Assembly: GCF_003574135.1 (NCBI RefSeq)
Contig: NZ_AP018341.1
Location: forward strand, 2,145,740 to 2,209,739
Reading direction: 5' to 3'
DNA from: a cyanobacterium endosymbiont of Rhopalodia gibberula
GTDB taxonomy: Bacteria; Cyanobacteriota; Cyanobacteriia; Cyanobacteriales; Microcystaceae
DNA length: 64,000 nt
Part shown: positions 9,769 to 20,321 of the stretch, piece by piece
Numbering within the stretch: position 1 is the first letter of the stretch
Layout: each line of letters opens with the position of its first letter
Program-made: the position numbers and the translations under genes
Notes under the pieces: model-generated
What the model saw: the letters and a program-made list of their open reading frames with translations, nothing else
Told to the model about the DNA's origin: nothing
Database searches by the model: none

Positions 9769-11329
9769 CAAATCAGAAATAAACAGGATTAAGAGTAGTT
9801 TTAAGAAATTGCAATGGAATAGATGAAAGATATATAAATGATAGTTTCAAAATTGAGAGCAACCAAAATAAGTATGTAACCCCGAAGAAATGTCAAAAGA
9901 GCAAATTACTTTGTATCTCTATACTTTACATTGATTTTTTTATGAAAACTTCTTTGGGCAAGACTTTGTTTAACTGCTTAAACTAAATCATATTCATCCT
10001 CAAATATTCTTCTAGTCGTTTCACGAACTTTTATTCGATACCATTCTTATTTGATTATATTTATTGCTTCTTGTTATTTAAATTTGACTTTAACTAAATC
10101 ACTTATATACACTAAGTCATTATTGAGAATAATTATCGTATCTATTCCTTTACAACTACAGTATATTTGAGTCCTGTCTGCCTTTTTATCTAAAAAATGT
10201 TAAACTTTACCTTTTAAAGTACTTTTTGATAAAGCATAATCAAAACTTATATTCAATTTGAATGTTTATCTTAAATTTAGTCGGTTTCTTTTTTTTTAAC
10301 CATATGAAATCACTTTATATGGTTCTTTATTTTCTACTTCTCGGAGAAGCTCATAATTATTCTCTTTCTTGAAGAATATGTTTAGAAATTATTTCTAAAT
10401 TGTATTTTTTTATAGTTTTACCTAATCCATATTCTCTTCAACTCTCTGTTCTCTTGTATTCAAACATAATATTTCTGTTCTTGGTTTAGTTCTGGAGAAA
10501 ATTTCTGGGCTCAAGTCAACTTTGATAATCTTTGCTTTTCTAATTCAATCTCATCTACTTATTCAAAGATATACTATTATTTTTCAATAAATATTTCAAG
10601 CTTATTGAATTGACTATATGAGATAATCTCCATACAATCAAGACAATAAGCGTAGATTAATCTAACTAAAAATTATCGGTAGGTAAGTTATTTATTGAGT
10701 TCTAATTCTTGTTTAAAGATAGAAATGTTTTAGATAAGGAATCTTTTCAAAAGAACACTATTATTACCACATGGGTAGGGTGCTCACTAACGAGCTTTTA
10801 AATAACTACAAATTAGTATCTCTAGAATCAGACCTTAATGTTTATGAATATTCATGGTGTTTAGAAAATTCAACCAATTGTTGCAAAAACTCCTAGTCTA
10901 TTAATTATTATTAATAATAAGCCTTAATACGAGAGAAATTTTTAAGCTAGGCAAGATATTTAAATAAACCTTAAAGTTTTTAATGCCTCTTGAACTATTT
11001 TAAAGATTATGGAGAGAAAAGTGTTTTGTAATGTAGATAATCTCTATCCAATATGTGGACAGTATAGTCTCTTGGTAGTCTTGAGTGTTTGCGACTACCA
11101 TATTAAATAATTGTCAACTTCGTTTTATGTAGTTTAGATATCGAGAATAATAACAGTATCTTTAAATCTAATCAGACTCACGTTATTTTAACTTGGCATT
11201 ATTTGAAAAATGTTTCATTAAATATTTCTTGTTTGTTTATAGTGAAAAATTTTTTAATGATCGTGTTATGGAAAATATTGTATTAGGTGTTACGGTTGAA
11301 GTATTGACAAAATCGAAGGGTCTTGCTGT
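9769..11329. other. Gene-free stretch containing an IS-like remnant
   Basis: No intact gene is seen. The first half (about 9880-10640) is copy A of the degenerate repeat family described separately. From 10640 to 11329 the sequence is AT-rich without recognisable coding sequence. Confidence 0.5.
9880..10640 (-). repeat. Degenerate IS-like repeat, family 1 copy A
   Basis: This segment resembles those at 12000-12509, 21660-21970, 36586-37040 and 41390-42310 in the order of shared blocks. On the minus strand it gives broken protein-like pieces such as WYRIKVRETTRRIFEDEYDL and CKGIDTIIILNNDLVYISDL, which recur in copy D. Several stops interrupt every frame. A long-dead insertion sequence is the likeliest origin; the IS family is not identified. 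Confidence 0.5.
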
Positions 11330-11887
11330 CTAAGGTGAGTTTTCCCACTCTGGGGTTAATGTCCGAAAATCGAAATTTTCTACTCCTGGATGACAAATTA
11401 TACAACTCCTATGGGTGACAGTTTCCTTAAACTTAACTCGAGGATGAAGGAGCTTAAAATAACGTGATTGCTCCACATAAAAAGGAATTGGTTCGTCCTT
11501 AGCGGATAGAGTACGAGAAAACGTTTGCAGATAGTCCCACATCAATAGTTGCCCCAGACGAATCAAATTGGGAACTGAAGTTCCATAATGGTTGTTAGGA
11601 TTTTCTAATAATTTCTTCCAGGTTTCACTAGGTAAAACCTCTGGAGGTAAAGCAATATGACAAGCTGAACAGGTTTTAAGATAAAACTCCTGTCCTGCTT
11701 GGTATCGTGCATAAACACCATCATCAGGAGATGCAGCAATCGCCATAGGTGCATTTCTCGTAAATGTATGCAAAATGCAAGTAATTCCCCAACCAATACT
11801 AATAGACCAAAAGCAGATTGCCAATATAATGATGACGGAAAGCAGATTGAATCGAGAACAGATAGATGACCAGGAAGTCTTGAACAT
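11330..11887 (-). CDS. Membrane-anchored dihaem cytochrome c (DHC-like)
   Basis: 185 residues with one N-terminal hydrophobic segment (about 15-40, IIILAICFWSISIGWGITCI), then two haem c attachment motifs: CSACH (about residue 73) and CIICH (about residue 161). The spacing, and the sequence around the first motif (CSACHIALPPEVLPSETWKK), resemble the dihaem cytochrome c (DHC) family. It should be exported and sit on the periplasmic or lumenal face, carrying electrons. The partner is unknown. It stands alone between two eroded regions, so its intact frame suggests selection. The reading frame ends ENSP with no frameshift. Confidence 0.8.
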   Translation of the reverse strand: MFKTSWSSICSRFNLLSVIIILAICFWSISIGWGITCILHTFTRNAPMAIAASPDDGVYARYQAGQEFYLKTCSACHIALPPEVLPSETWKKLLENPNNHYGTSVPNLIRLGQLLMWDYLQTFSRTLSAKDEPIPFYVEQSRYFKLLHPRVKFKETVTHRSCIICHPGVENFDFRTLTPEWENSP

Positions 11888-11999
11888 TAGTTACTCTAAG
11901 CTACAACAGATTAACCATAACTGATCTTAGCAATCTCTTTACAATTGTTTTTCTCTGAAGACCAATCTCAATAATTAGACAGTGAGATAATGTACAGGT

Positions 12000-12509
12000 T
12001 GCTTTAAATAAACGTTAAGAAAACTATTTTAATAGCTAGAGTCCAATATATATTATTTTAACTAATATTTTTTTGTTAGCTTTTGACAAAGATTTTGTTT
12101 AATTGCTCTAGCTCGATAATATTCATATTCAAACATCTCTTAAGTTATCTTCTTTTCTTAAAAAATTCTCAAATAGATTCTATAGTATTCCTCAGTTCAC
12201 GTTTTTTTATTTCACTTCTCAGGTAATTCAAAAATTATTCTATATCCTTGAATAATTTATCTTAAAATTATTTTTCCAATTGTATTTTTTAAAAGTTTCG
12301 CCTGGACTGTAATTTATTTTGCTTTTTATACTCTTATATTTAAACACAATACTTCTCTGTTTGTTCTAGTCGCGGAGATGGTTTTTAGGTAGCGGGTCAA
12401 TTTTAGTAGTTGTTACCATTTTAATTCTATTGGCTTAATTTTTAAAAAAGTTGATATCTAGCATGCTCTTTTTTAACTATTTTTATATTTTACACTTCTT
12501 TAAATTCAC
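12000..12509 (-). repeat. Degenerate IS-like repeat, family 1 copy B
   Basis: It shares the block order of copies A, C, D and E. Minus-strand translation gives broken fragments (MVTTTKIDPLPKNHLRD, IVFKYKSIKSKINYSP) parallel to those in copies A and E. No frame is open for long. The portion 12219-12509 exists again, identical and inverted, at 13842-14132. Confidence 0.5.
12219..12509 (+). repeat. Left arm of a perfect 291-bp inverted repeat flanking ribF
   Basis: I compared the arms base by base: 12219-12509 equals the reverse complement of 13842-14132 over all 291 positions, without indels or mismatches. Homology stops abruptly at both ends. Confidence 0.95.
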
Positions 12510-12664
12510 TTTTTAAAAGACGAGTTATAAAGAGAATCTAATTCTTAATGACTTGGGTAAGAGCTAATTAGTGAAACTGGGATAGACTATTTAGAAAGTG
12601 ATCTAGACTGCGCTCCATATCGGTGCGTATTCAGAGTTCTCCTCTAGCTTAAATTTCAGCAACA

Positions 12665-13609
12665 ATGTATACTCAATCAAGTGTGTGGGTAACTTCATCA
12701 ACTGCTAATATCCTAACACCAACTGTGATCGCTCTTGGCAATTTTGATGGTCTCCACTTAGGGCACAGAAACGTTTTACAACCCATTTGTCTTTCCTCAA
12801 TTGAAACAATCTCTTCTTACTCCACTGTTGTTACCTTTACCCCACATCCTCAAGAATTTTTCACTGGACAAACTCGACAACTTCTTACTCCTCTATCCGA
12901 AAAAATAAAACGGCTAGAATTTCTAGAAATACAACAATTAGTTAGATTACCCTTTGACCGAGAATTAGCTACCTTAAGTCCCCAGGAATTTGTGGCACAG
13001 ATATTGGTCAAACACCTCCGAGTTCGACAGATAAGTGTTGGGGAAGACTTTCGCTTTGGACATAAACGAATGGGAACAGCTAAAGATTTAAGTAAAATTG
13101 CCGCTTCTTTTGGAATACCAGTTTATATTACTCCCTTAAAAACTTATTCAGGTTTAAAAAAGCGCATTAGCAGTTCTTTAATTCGTCGATGTCTTGCGGA
13201 AGGAGACGTAACACAAGCAAAACAAATGTTGGGCTATTCCTATTCTTTGATAGGAACAGTGGTTAAAGGACAGCAATTAGGAAGAACTATTGGCTTTCCA
13301 ACAGCTAACCTCAAACTTCCCTTAGATAAGTTGTTGCCTCGACAGGGAGTATATGCAGTTCGGGTAAAAATAAACCAAAAAGAAACACTAAAAGGATTGA
13401 TGAATTTTGGTTGTCGCCCCACTGTTGCAGGAGAAACTCCTATGGTAGAAGTTCATATATTAGATTGGTCAGGGGACTTATACCAACAATCTTTAACAGT
13501 CGAATTGGAGAAATTTTTACGTCCTGAACAACAATTTCTTTCCCTTGATAAACTGAAAGACCAAATAGTCCAAGACTGTTGTTTGGCCAGGGAAATTCTC
13601 TATCAATAA
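12665..13609 (+). CDS. ribF: Bifunctional riboflavin kinase / FAD synthetase RibF
   Basis: RibF phosphorylates riboflavin to FMN and then adenylates FMN to FAD. The 314 residues are the usual length. The N-terminal nucleotidyltransferase domain has GNFDGLHLGHRNVL and the KKRISSSLIRRCLAEGDV segment. The C-terminal kinase domain has the flavin/ATP motif TIGFPTANL and the strand GLMNFGCRPTV. The start at 12665 puts the GNFDG motif at the expected distance from the N-terminus. The gene stands alone inside a perfect inverted repeat (arms at 12219-12509 and 13842-14132), so the 1.33-kb segment carrying it could in principle invert by recombination between the arms. Confidence 0.95.
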   Translation: MYTQSSVWVTSSTANILTPTVIALGNFDGLHLGHRNVLQPICLSSIETISSYSTVVTFTPHPQEFFTGQTRQLLTPLSEKIKRLEFLEIQQLVRLPFDRELATLSPQEFVAQILVKHLRVRQISVGEDFRFGHKRMGTAKDLSKIAASFGIPVYITPLKTYSGLKKRISSSLIRRCLAEGDVTQAKQMLGYSYSLIGTVVKGQQLGRTIGFPTANLKLPLDKLLPRQGVYAVRVKINQKETLKGLMNFGCRPTVAGETPMVEVHILDWSGDLYQQSLTVELEKFLRPEQQFLSLDKLKDQIVQDCCLAREILYQ

Positions 13610-15460
13610 ATGTTAAAATTACCAAAAATTTTAGGAAATCTACAAAGAAATCCTTAAGAAAATCTCTATGAGAGACACAATATACTGATGAATAACCGCA
13701 GCTTTACTTTTGTAGGGAAATATAAATCCATTAGTTTAATCATTCTCAAGTTCTTAAGTAAGGAGCACGCTTTTCTCAAAAATGTCTCTATAGTAGCTAA
13801 AAGTCTCTTGACTAAAATCTTTAGCCCGTTTGATTAAGTAGGTGAATTTAAAGAAGTGTAAAATATAAAAATAGTTAAAAAAGAGCATGCTAGATATCAA
13901 CTTTTTTAAAAATTAAGCCAATAGAATTAAAATGGTAACAACTACTAAAATTGACCCGCTACCTAAAAACCATCTCCGCGACTAGAACAAACAGAGAAGT
14001 ATTGTGTTTAAATATAAGAGTATAAAAAGCAAAATAAATTACAGTCCAGGCGAAACTTTTAAAAAATACAATTGGAAAAATAATTTTAAGATAAATTATT
14101 CAAGGATATAGAATAATTTTTGAATTACCTGAAAATTTTAAGTTTGAAAAAATATTATTTGCTATTAGATTTATTTTTTAATATAAAGTTTATTGTTGGC
14201 TAACAAAATAGACAAAAAAGTACTTTTTATTTATTGTTGGCAAAAAAGCTGTCTATCTCAAGATAGATCGTATTCAAATTAAACGTAGCCGATATTGAAA
14301 CACATTTATGTAAGAGTTAATTCTTTCTCATAAAAGACATATACTAAAAAATTTTAAACAAGAATTATTGAAGAAGTCTTATACTTGTGATAATAATAGT
14401 ATATATGGCTAAAAATAATGGAGTTAGTAGATAAGAAATAAAGATAATACTCAAATATTTAGGGCAAGTATTACAGATAAAGAATATAAGATATTGAATT
14501 TAAAGCTGTAGTTAAAAAATAAAAAAATCTTTTATTCAACAAAAGTAAATATTTTAAATTAAATCTTTTTTTAAGACAATTAAAATACTAGAAATTATAG
14601 AAATAAAACTTTTAAGTAAAGTTAAAAAAGTTTGTATATATCTTAAAAATTGCAGAAAAACATTTTAAGTAAATTAATATTATAAATCGTAGTATTGGCA
14701 GATAGATTTCTGTAATTAAATAAGTTAATACTCAATTTGATGATTAAATAAAACCTTTTAGATGAAAAGTAAAATTTCCTAAAATACTAATATAAAAAAC
14801 AAGATATAATAAAATAATTAAGGTGAAGTAAAAAAGTTTAGAAATAAAAAATTAAATTGAGTATACAAGATATCATTTTTTTAAAAAAAGCCGACTTAAA
14901 TAAAAATTTAGAATGTTTTTTTAAAAATTTTAATTTAAATCGCTAAAAACTGTAAAATAATTAGATATTTTTTCATAAAATTTATCATTTTTGTTAGTTT
15001 TTAACCTCAAAGTTTATTGATTTAACATTTTACTAGTCAATTATACATTGTAATTAAATACACCTTATAAATATTCCATTAATCATAAAAAACTATTTTT
15101 AAAATAAATAATTGTAATTTTAGTACCAGAAATTTTCTAGAAGTAAATAACAATAATAAGTAATTCTTTAGGAAATATTTATTAAGTAGATAAAGTTCAA
15201 TAGTAAAAAAACTAAACTACTAAAAGATATATTATTAAGATAATTAAAAGTTATACAACCATGCAAAAAAATTACTGTATTTAGTTTATTGGCAGAAAAA
15301 ATCTATATATTTTATATATAACTTAATAATAAATAATGATCAAAATCTATAAATTATCAATATTTATTTTTAAGTTTATTGTCTAAAATTTTTTTTAAAT
15401 ATTCAATAGATACTATTAAATAGTAAAAGTATAAATATATTTTTGTAAATAAATTTATAG
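13610..15460. other. 1.85-kb gene-free AT-rich stretch
   Basis: It contains the right arm of the inverted repeat (13842-14132). Beyond 14133 the sequence is extremely AT-rich, with short homopolymer runs and no frame of protein-like composition on either strand. I see no RNA gene. Confidence 0.5.
13842..14132 (-). repeat. Right arm of the perfect 291-bp inverted repeat flanking ribF
   Basis: This is identical, in inverted orientation, to 12219-12509. It carries only the distal part of the IS-like remnant; no further similarity to copy B is seen past 14132. It starts 232 bases after the ribF stop. Confidence 0.95.
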
Positions 15461-16600
15461 TTAAGAATGTAAAGCTAAAAATATAAAACTTTCTAATCCT
15501 ATAAATGCAAATAAAATTGATTTAATGGGAATTTTATTTGTATTAATACTCAACAATAAGAAAAAATAAATATCTATAAAAACCCGTAAATAATCTAAAT
15601 AATAGCTCAATATTGTCGTGCTACTCATTACAAACATAGCACCATATAAGAGGGTGCTATATTGAATTAATTGATTATCTTTACGATGATATGAACTAAT
15701 TATCAATATAGTTACAAAAACAATAAAAATCAGAACAAATGAATAAGCTTCAAATAAATTTTCTCCTTTAAATCCTCCCATTAATAGAGAAATAAATTTG
15801 TTGTAAATACCCATAAAAGGATAACCAAAGTTAGCTTTTACTCTAACCGCACCTGGTAATTCCAAAGAATTAATATAAATCGTCCATAAAAATGGAGGTA
15901 TCCAAGCCCATAATAATTGTTTGCTTTGTTCTTTTTTATTTTGACTAAAACTAGTCAACAAAATAGCTAACCAAATTAATAGTAAAGTCTCTCTAGCTAA
16001 ACAAGCTAAAGAAATAGCAAAAGCTGTCAAAACTGGTTTGTTATATCGATAGCAATAGAATGAAAATATTAATAATAAACTACTAAGTAAATCAGCAGTT
16101 CCTAAAGAAAGAACTATCCAAACGCCAGGAATACATAACGTTAACAACGGTTGCCATTTTTGCTCTTGATTAAATTGAAAATATAAGCTAATGATCCAAA
16201 TAATACCTATAACCGATAGGTAATTGATGGCAACCATTATATGAGGAATCAAAATCCGATTACCGAAACTAAAGAGATAGCTAATTAGAGGATATAAAAT
16301 TCGACGATAGCGATAAACTGGATGATCAAGAGTGGTGATAGTTTCAGGATTTTGCAAAAAAGGATCGAGAGCTAAACTGAGAAATTGCTGTCCATCATAG
16401 CCAATTTCTCCTTGATAAATTTTAGTAGTTTCAGGATTAAGAAAAGGAGAAAGTTCTAAGATTGAACCAATACGAAAAAATCCTGTTATATTCCCTTGAA
16501 ATCTGATAAAATATAAATAAAGAATAACTACGGTTATAACAATAACAGTAATCAGTAAATTAATAACTTTAGGGGAAAATTTAGTTAGAAAATATTTCAT
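15461..16600 (-). CDS. Polytopic membrane protein, glycosyltransferase-like (cell-surface glycopolymer type)
   Basis: 379 residues with about nine to ten predicted membrane helices, the first at about 12-33. After helix 1 an extracytoplasmic loop carries IGYDGQQFLSLALDPFLQ and then YRYRRILYPLISY. This YDGQ...YRRILYP pattern is typical of a family of membrane proteins linked to cell-surface glycopolymer formation, with the topology of GT-C glycosyltransferases. The substrate and reaction cannot be inferred. The gene is isolated between AT-rich stretches of more than 1 kb and its own codons are also AT-rich, but the frame is fully open, so it is probably functional. Confidence 0.7.
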   Translation of the reverse strand: MKYFLTKFSPKVINLLITVIVITVVILYLYFIRFQGNITGFFRIGSILELSPFLNPETTKIYQGEIGYDGQQFLSLALDPFLQNPETITTLDHPVYRYRRILYPLISYLFSFGNRILIPHIMVAINYLSVIGIIWIISLYFQFNQEQKWQPLLTLCIPGVWIVLSLGTADLLSSLLLIFSFYCYRYNKPVLTAFAISLACLARETLLLIWLAILLTSFSQNKKEQSKQLLWAWIPPFLWTIYINSLELPGAVRVKANFGYPFMGIYNKFISLLMGGFKGENLFEAYSFVLIFIVFVTILIISSYHRKDNQLIQYSTLLYGAMFVMSSTTILSYYLDYLRVFIDIYFFLLLSINTNKIPIKSILFAFIGLESFIFLALHS

Positions 16601-17993
16601 GGGGAGTAAAGTTGAATTTATTGAATCAAACTTGGACTAAATTTTAGTAAAAAATTTAACATCTTCTCATTTATATTTATGGATAACATGCTGTTTATTA
16701 TACAAATTTTGGGTTAGCTTATACACAATCTTTTAAAAAATTAAACATAATATCTTTATTAAAAATATAAAGTGAATAAAAAATACAAAAAATCAAAACT
16801 TAACTAATTATTAATAATGTTTAACTGATTTTTTTGATCTGGTATATAAAACTTTAACACTCATGACTCTTATTCATTGATCTGAAAAGATTAAAATTAT
16901 TGATGTTGAGTACAAATCAAAATATATTCTTCCAAATTGTCTAGTATCCAATAATTAATAAGTTTATCTACTCAATCAAATACTTCTGTACACTCAGAGT
17001 TGATATCATGTAAATGATATCTTGATTTTTATCAAAACCCATTAACTAAAATAGTTTTTTTTAAAAAAATTGTTTTTCGAATACACTGATATAAACTTAA
17101 GGATATCAATGATATTCACCAAAATTATAAGAACGATTTATTAAACAAGTTTGTTTTTCTTCAGCTCTCTTTTGAGTCATACAATAATATTTTCTTCTAA
17201 TCCCTGTAACTTGACTTGATCGTCGCAATCAAAACTAAAAGCAATTTTTATGTGAAGAATAACAATAGACTTTACGTAAAATTTCAGTAGCCCAAATAAT
17301 AACTTCTTCTTTGAGTCGATCAACTTCTACTACATAACTAACCTCATTTCTAAAGTTTGTTAAGCAGTATATTGACAGCATAATGCTAAATTTTCTAGCT
17401 TTTTCCTGCTCTACGACGCTGGCTAAATAACTTGCTTCACTCCTCCCGTCAAAACTATGAACCTTAGATCTAGTTTTACCGAAAAGTATCATCAGCTACT
17501 CTAATTTAGAGCACAAATTAGATGTAAAACATGACCTCTACTAATGACATAATCAGCCACTAAAGCAATAACTACTTTAGACGTAGAATGAATTAAATTT
17601 TATAAGTCAAGAATATTCAAACTATAAATCCTAATATCATTGATATATCTCGCTTTTCTCCTAATACCTTGATCATTCTTTAAAGAGAATGTATATTTTC
17701 CATTTGTATAAGACTATGCTCCATATTAACAATACTGCTCTAATCTTAAGATTATCACGGGTATTACATAAAACATCATAGAGTTCAAAGACTGTTTCAA
17801 GACAAAAATGATTACACTTTTAGGGACAGTTCGGTGGCAATTCTAGCAATTTTTTAAGACTTATAGTATTAAGAAATTTTCGGGAGATACAGCCAACTCT
17901 CAGGTAATTTCCATAAGGTTTAGTGGGAGGAATTTTAGAGAATATGCAAATCATTAGTCTTAAATCCCAAAAAAGGCTCAACTTAGTTGATTA
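16601..17993. other. 1.4-kb stretch with an unidentified eroded gene
   Basis: Bases 16601-17230 show nothing recognisable apart from a short palindrome near 16999-17018. From about 17235 to 17815 the minus strand carries broken protein-like segments, listed separately. Confidence 0.4.
17235..17815 (-). pseudogene. Unidentified eroded gene
   Basis: Reading the minus strand from 17815 downward gives protein-like pieces in alternating frames: LETVFELYDVLCNTRDNLKI, then KVVIALVADYVISRGH after several stops. An 85-codon open segment at 17235-17492 follows, with FDGRSEASYLASVVEQEKAR and VVEVDRLKEEVIIWATEILR. The leucine-rich helical flavour suggests HEAT-like repeats, but I cannot name a family. 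Because the open segment is only the end of a longer broken reading, I treat it as a pseudogene rather than a small gene. Confidence 0.35.
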
Positions 17994-18299
17994 TTAACCT
18001 CCTTCAGTCGATGTTTCTGATTCAAGAGTTTGTTGTTCAACTTGTCCAAATTGCTCTCGTACATCATCAATAGCTAAGTTAAGTTGAGCTATCTTATTTT
18101 CTAGGCGACGACGTGCCATTTCAATATTAGCCTCGGTGTCCAGTTTTTCATCTTTTGCTGATTTGAGTAAGGAAGAGTTGTCTTCCTTAGGGTTCTTTTC
18201 AATACGCGATCCTACTAGCGCTCCAATGATGCCACCGACCATACCACCGACAATTGTTCCTACCAAAAATCCGCCGGTAAATCCATCTCGTTGACTCAT
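17994..18299 (-). CDS. Small glycine-zipper membrane protein (conserved cyanobacterial hypothetical)
   Basis: 101 residues. Residues 8-30 form one glycine-rich membrane helix (GGFLVGTIVGGMVGGIIGAL) of glycine-zipper type. It is followed by a charged, probably coiled-coil tail (about 55-90, RRRLENKIAQLNLAIDDVREQ). This resembles the YtxH-like small envelope proteins common in cyanobacteria. The function is unknown. It is the last gene of a minus-strand run after cobM, a TPR protein and upp, 63 bases after upp, and may be co-transcribed with it. Confidence 0.75.
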   Translation of the reverse strand: MSQRDGFTGGFLVGTIVGGMVGGIIGALVGSRIEKNPKEDNSSLLKSAKDEKLDTEANIEMARRRLENKIAQLNLAIDDVREQFGQVEQQTLESETSTEGG

Positions 18300-18362
18300 A
18301 ATTTCTAACCTTGATGATGTTCAATCTCTGAAAAAACTGGGTCAAATAAACTCTTAATCACT

Positions 18363-19013
18363 CTAAGTTCCAAAAGCACGATTACCCGCATCTCCTAACC
18401 CTGGCACAATATATCCTTTGTCATTAATTCCTTTATCAATAATAGCGGTATAAATATTTAGATCGGGGTATTTTTGACTTAATTTTTGCAGTGCAGGTGG
18501 GGCTGCTACTACGGAAATAATCCGCATCAATTTTGGATTTGCTCCTCGTTTAGTTATTTCATCTATCGCAACGGTGATTGATCGCCCAGTAGCTAACATA
18601 GGTTCTAAGACGACGATTCGGGTTTCGGGGTGAAATTGTTGGGGTAATTTATTGAGATAACAACTAACGTCTAGGGCTTCTTCGTTTTGAACTAACCCTA
18701 GATGATAGGTTGAAGCTAGAGGCAGAAGCGCTTGTGCTCCATCCAATAAGGCTAATCCTGCCCGTAAAAGGGGAACAACAGCGATGGGTACCTGAGGATT
18801 AATCAAGGTGGCTTGAGAGTCAGTAATAGGAGTTTTTATAGTAGTTTCCAAGGTAGGCAGCCAATGGCGAGTCGCTTCGTAGGTCAACCAACGTCCTAGC
18901 TCTGTCATTGCTGTTTTGAAAAGGATATTTGGAGTATTAACATCACGAGCGACCCCTAACCAATGCTTAATCAAAGAATGATCGGGAACATAAACGCGTA
19001 GTTGGAAAGTCAT
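18363..19013 (-). CDS. upp: Uracil phosphoribosyltransferase
   Basis: Upp salvages uracil by joining it to PRPP to give UMP. The 216 residues are normal length. The family signatures are VPLLRAGLALLDGAQ, HLGLVQNEE, the PRPP-binding loop EPMLATGRS (about 137-145) and the uracil-binding tail GLGDAGNRAFGT at the C-terminus. The first acid of the PRPP loop is usually Asp (DPMLATG); here it is Glu at about position 137, a conservative change. The gene lies 84 bases after the TPR gene and 63 bases before the small glycine-zipper gene. Confidence 0.93.
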   Translation of the reverse strand: MTFQLRVYVPDHSLIKHWLGVARDVNTPNILFKTAMTELGRWLTYEATRHWLPTLETTIKTPITDSQATLINPQVPIAVVPLLRAGLALLDGAQALLPLASTYHLGLVQNEEALDVSCYLNKLPQQFHPETRIVVLEPMLATGRSITVAIDEITKRGANPKLMRIISVVAAPPALQKLSQKYPDLNIYTAIIDKGINDKGYIVPGLGDAGNRAFGT

Positions 19014-19097
19014 GAAGGTAAACTAAACTGTTGAAATGTTCAACTTAGGTCATCATAACCTGTTCCGACAAACATTTATAGATTTAAATATCAACTA

Positions 19098-20273
19098 TTA
19101 ACTCTCTCTAGATAATTCATCAAGTCGAGACTGAGCTAACGTGAAACTGGGTTCAATTTCCAAGGCTTTACGGTAACTAGTGATCGCCTCTTCTATTTTG
19201 CCCAATTTACCCAAGGCACTGCCACGATTGTACCAACCTTGATAGCAGTTTGGCTGTAATTTTAACCCTTTATCCCAACAGGTGATTGCTTTTTCCCATT
19301 GTTCTAGTCCGTATAGGGCATTTCCCTTAGAATTCCAAGCTTCAAGATCGTCAGCATTGAGAAAAATTGCCCGATCAAAACTGTCAATCGCCTCATGTAA
19401 TCGTCCTAAATTGCCCAAAGCACTGCCGCGATTATGCCATCCTTGAGAGAGTAAAGGATTAATTTCTAAAGCTTTATCCCAACTGGCAATAGCCCCTTCT
19501 AAATCCCCTTGATTAGCTTGCTGCAATCCTTTATTAAACCATTCTTGTTCTGTTTTAGGAGAGTTAATTTGTTTAGGTTGAGCAGCCTCGTTTTGAAACC
19601 GCTCAAGTAAAGTATCAACTAGTTGTTCAGGATTGCTCGATTTCATCCCCAGTTGAGGAGCGAGTTGTTGGGCTAAGGTTGTATCTTGCTGTAAACGCTC
19701 GCGCAATTCTTCTATGGTCAAGGTTTGAGTGACTTCGTCAGAGGAGTCAGTTTGGAAATGAGAACTATTATTCTGGGAACTATCTTTTGAGATAATTTGC
19801 TCATCGATATCAGGACCTTCATATTCCCAAATTCCACTTTCTGCTTCTTGGCTATAGATTTTCCGGCCAATCTCATAAGACTTTTTGCCAATCATTTCAG
19901 TTTCTCGAAAAGATTGGCCCAATTCTCCTAAACGCATCATCCTGGCAGCTAATTGTAGATTAGGGGCTGAAGATGCTATAGCTTTGTCTCCGAAGCGTTC
20001 TAACCAAGCCACCCAGAATTTCGATTTTCCTCGTATTCCTAAATCTTCAAAATATTTGAGAACCCGCCCTTCGTGCCAGCCGTGAGCAATACCTTCCAAT
20101 AACTGGCTAAACAAAAACTCGTAATCCGTATCTGTCAGAGAACGATTGGACTCTTGTGAGTTGCTATCAATACTGATACTGGATGCTCGTTTTCCAAAAA
20201 GCTGCTCAAAAAATTCTTGAATCCACTGCCAGATGCGTTTGAGTAAACCCTGCATGGTAATCTTTGCTATCAA
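19098..20273 (-). CDS. TPR-repeat protein
   Basis: 391 residues. The N-terminal half (about 45-150) is a helical domain with no name I can give; it includes GWHEGRVLKYFEDLGIRGKSKFW-type sequence. A low-complexity linker follows, then four tetratricopeptide repeats at about 245-380 with the usual G/A/P positions (WFNKGLQQANQGDLEGAIAS, WHNRGSALGNLGRLHEAIDS and two more). TPRs bind partner proteins. No signal peptide is evident, so it is probably cytoplasmic. It sits 48 bases after cobM on the same strand, but nothing in its sequence links it to cobalamin synthesis. Confidence 0.85.
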   Translation of the reverse strand: MIAKITMQGLLKRIWQWIQEFFEQLFGKRASSISIDSNSQESNRSLTDTDYEFLFSQLLEGIAHGWHEGRVLKYFEDLGIRGKSKFWVAWLERFGDKAIASSAPNLQLAARMMRLGELGQSFRETEMIGKKSYEIGRKIYSQEAESGIWEYEGPDIDEQIISKDSSQNNSSHFQTDSSDEVTQTLTIEELRERLQQDTTLAQQLAPQLGMKSSNPEQLVDTLLERFQNEAAQPKQINSPKTEQEWFNKGLQQANQGDLEGAIASWDKALEINPLLSQGWHNRGSALGNLGRLHEAIDSFDRAIFLNADDLEAWNSKGNALYGLEQWEKAITCWDKGLKLQPNCYQGWYNRGSALGKLGKIEEAITSYRKALEIEPSFTLAQSRLDELSRES

Positions 20274-20321
20274 CGATTATAGAGATCTTTGTTGCACCCT
20301 TCATTTTAATACTATTTTTCT

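Larger units (their letters stand above)
11888..12664. other. Gene-free stretch with IS-like remnant upstream of ribF
   Basis: The first 110 bases are the upstream region of the dihaem cytochrome gene. Bases about 12000-12509 are copy B of the degenerate repeat family, whose last 291 bases form the left arm of the perfect inverted repeat around ribF. The 155 bases before ribF must hold its promoter. Confidence 0.5.
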
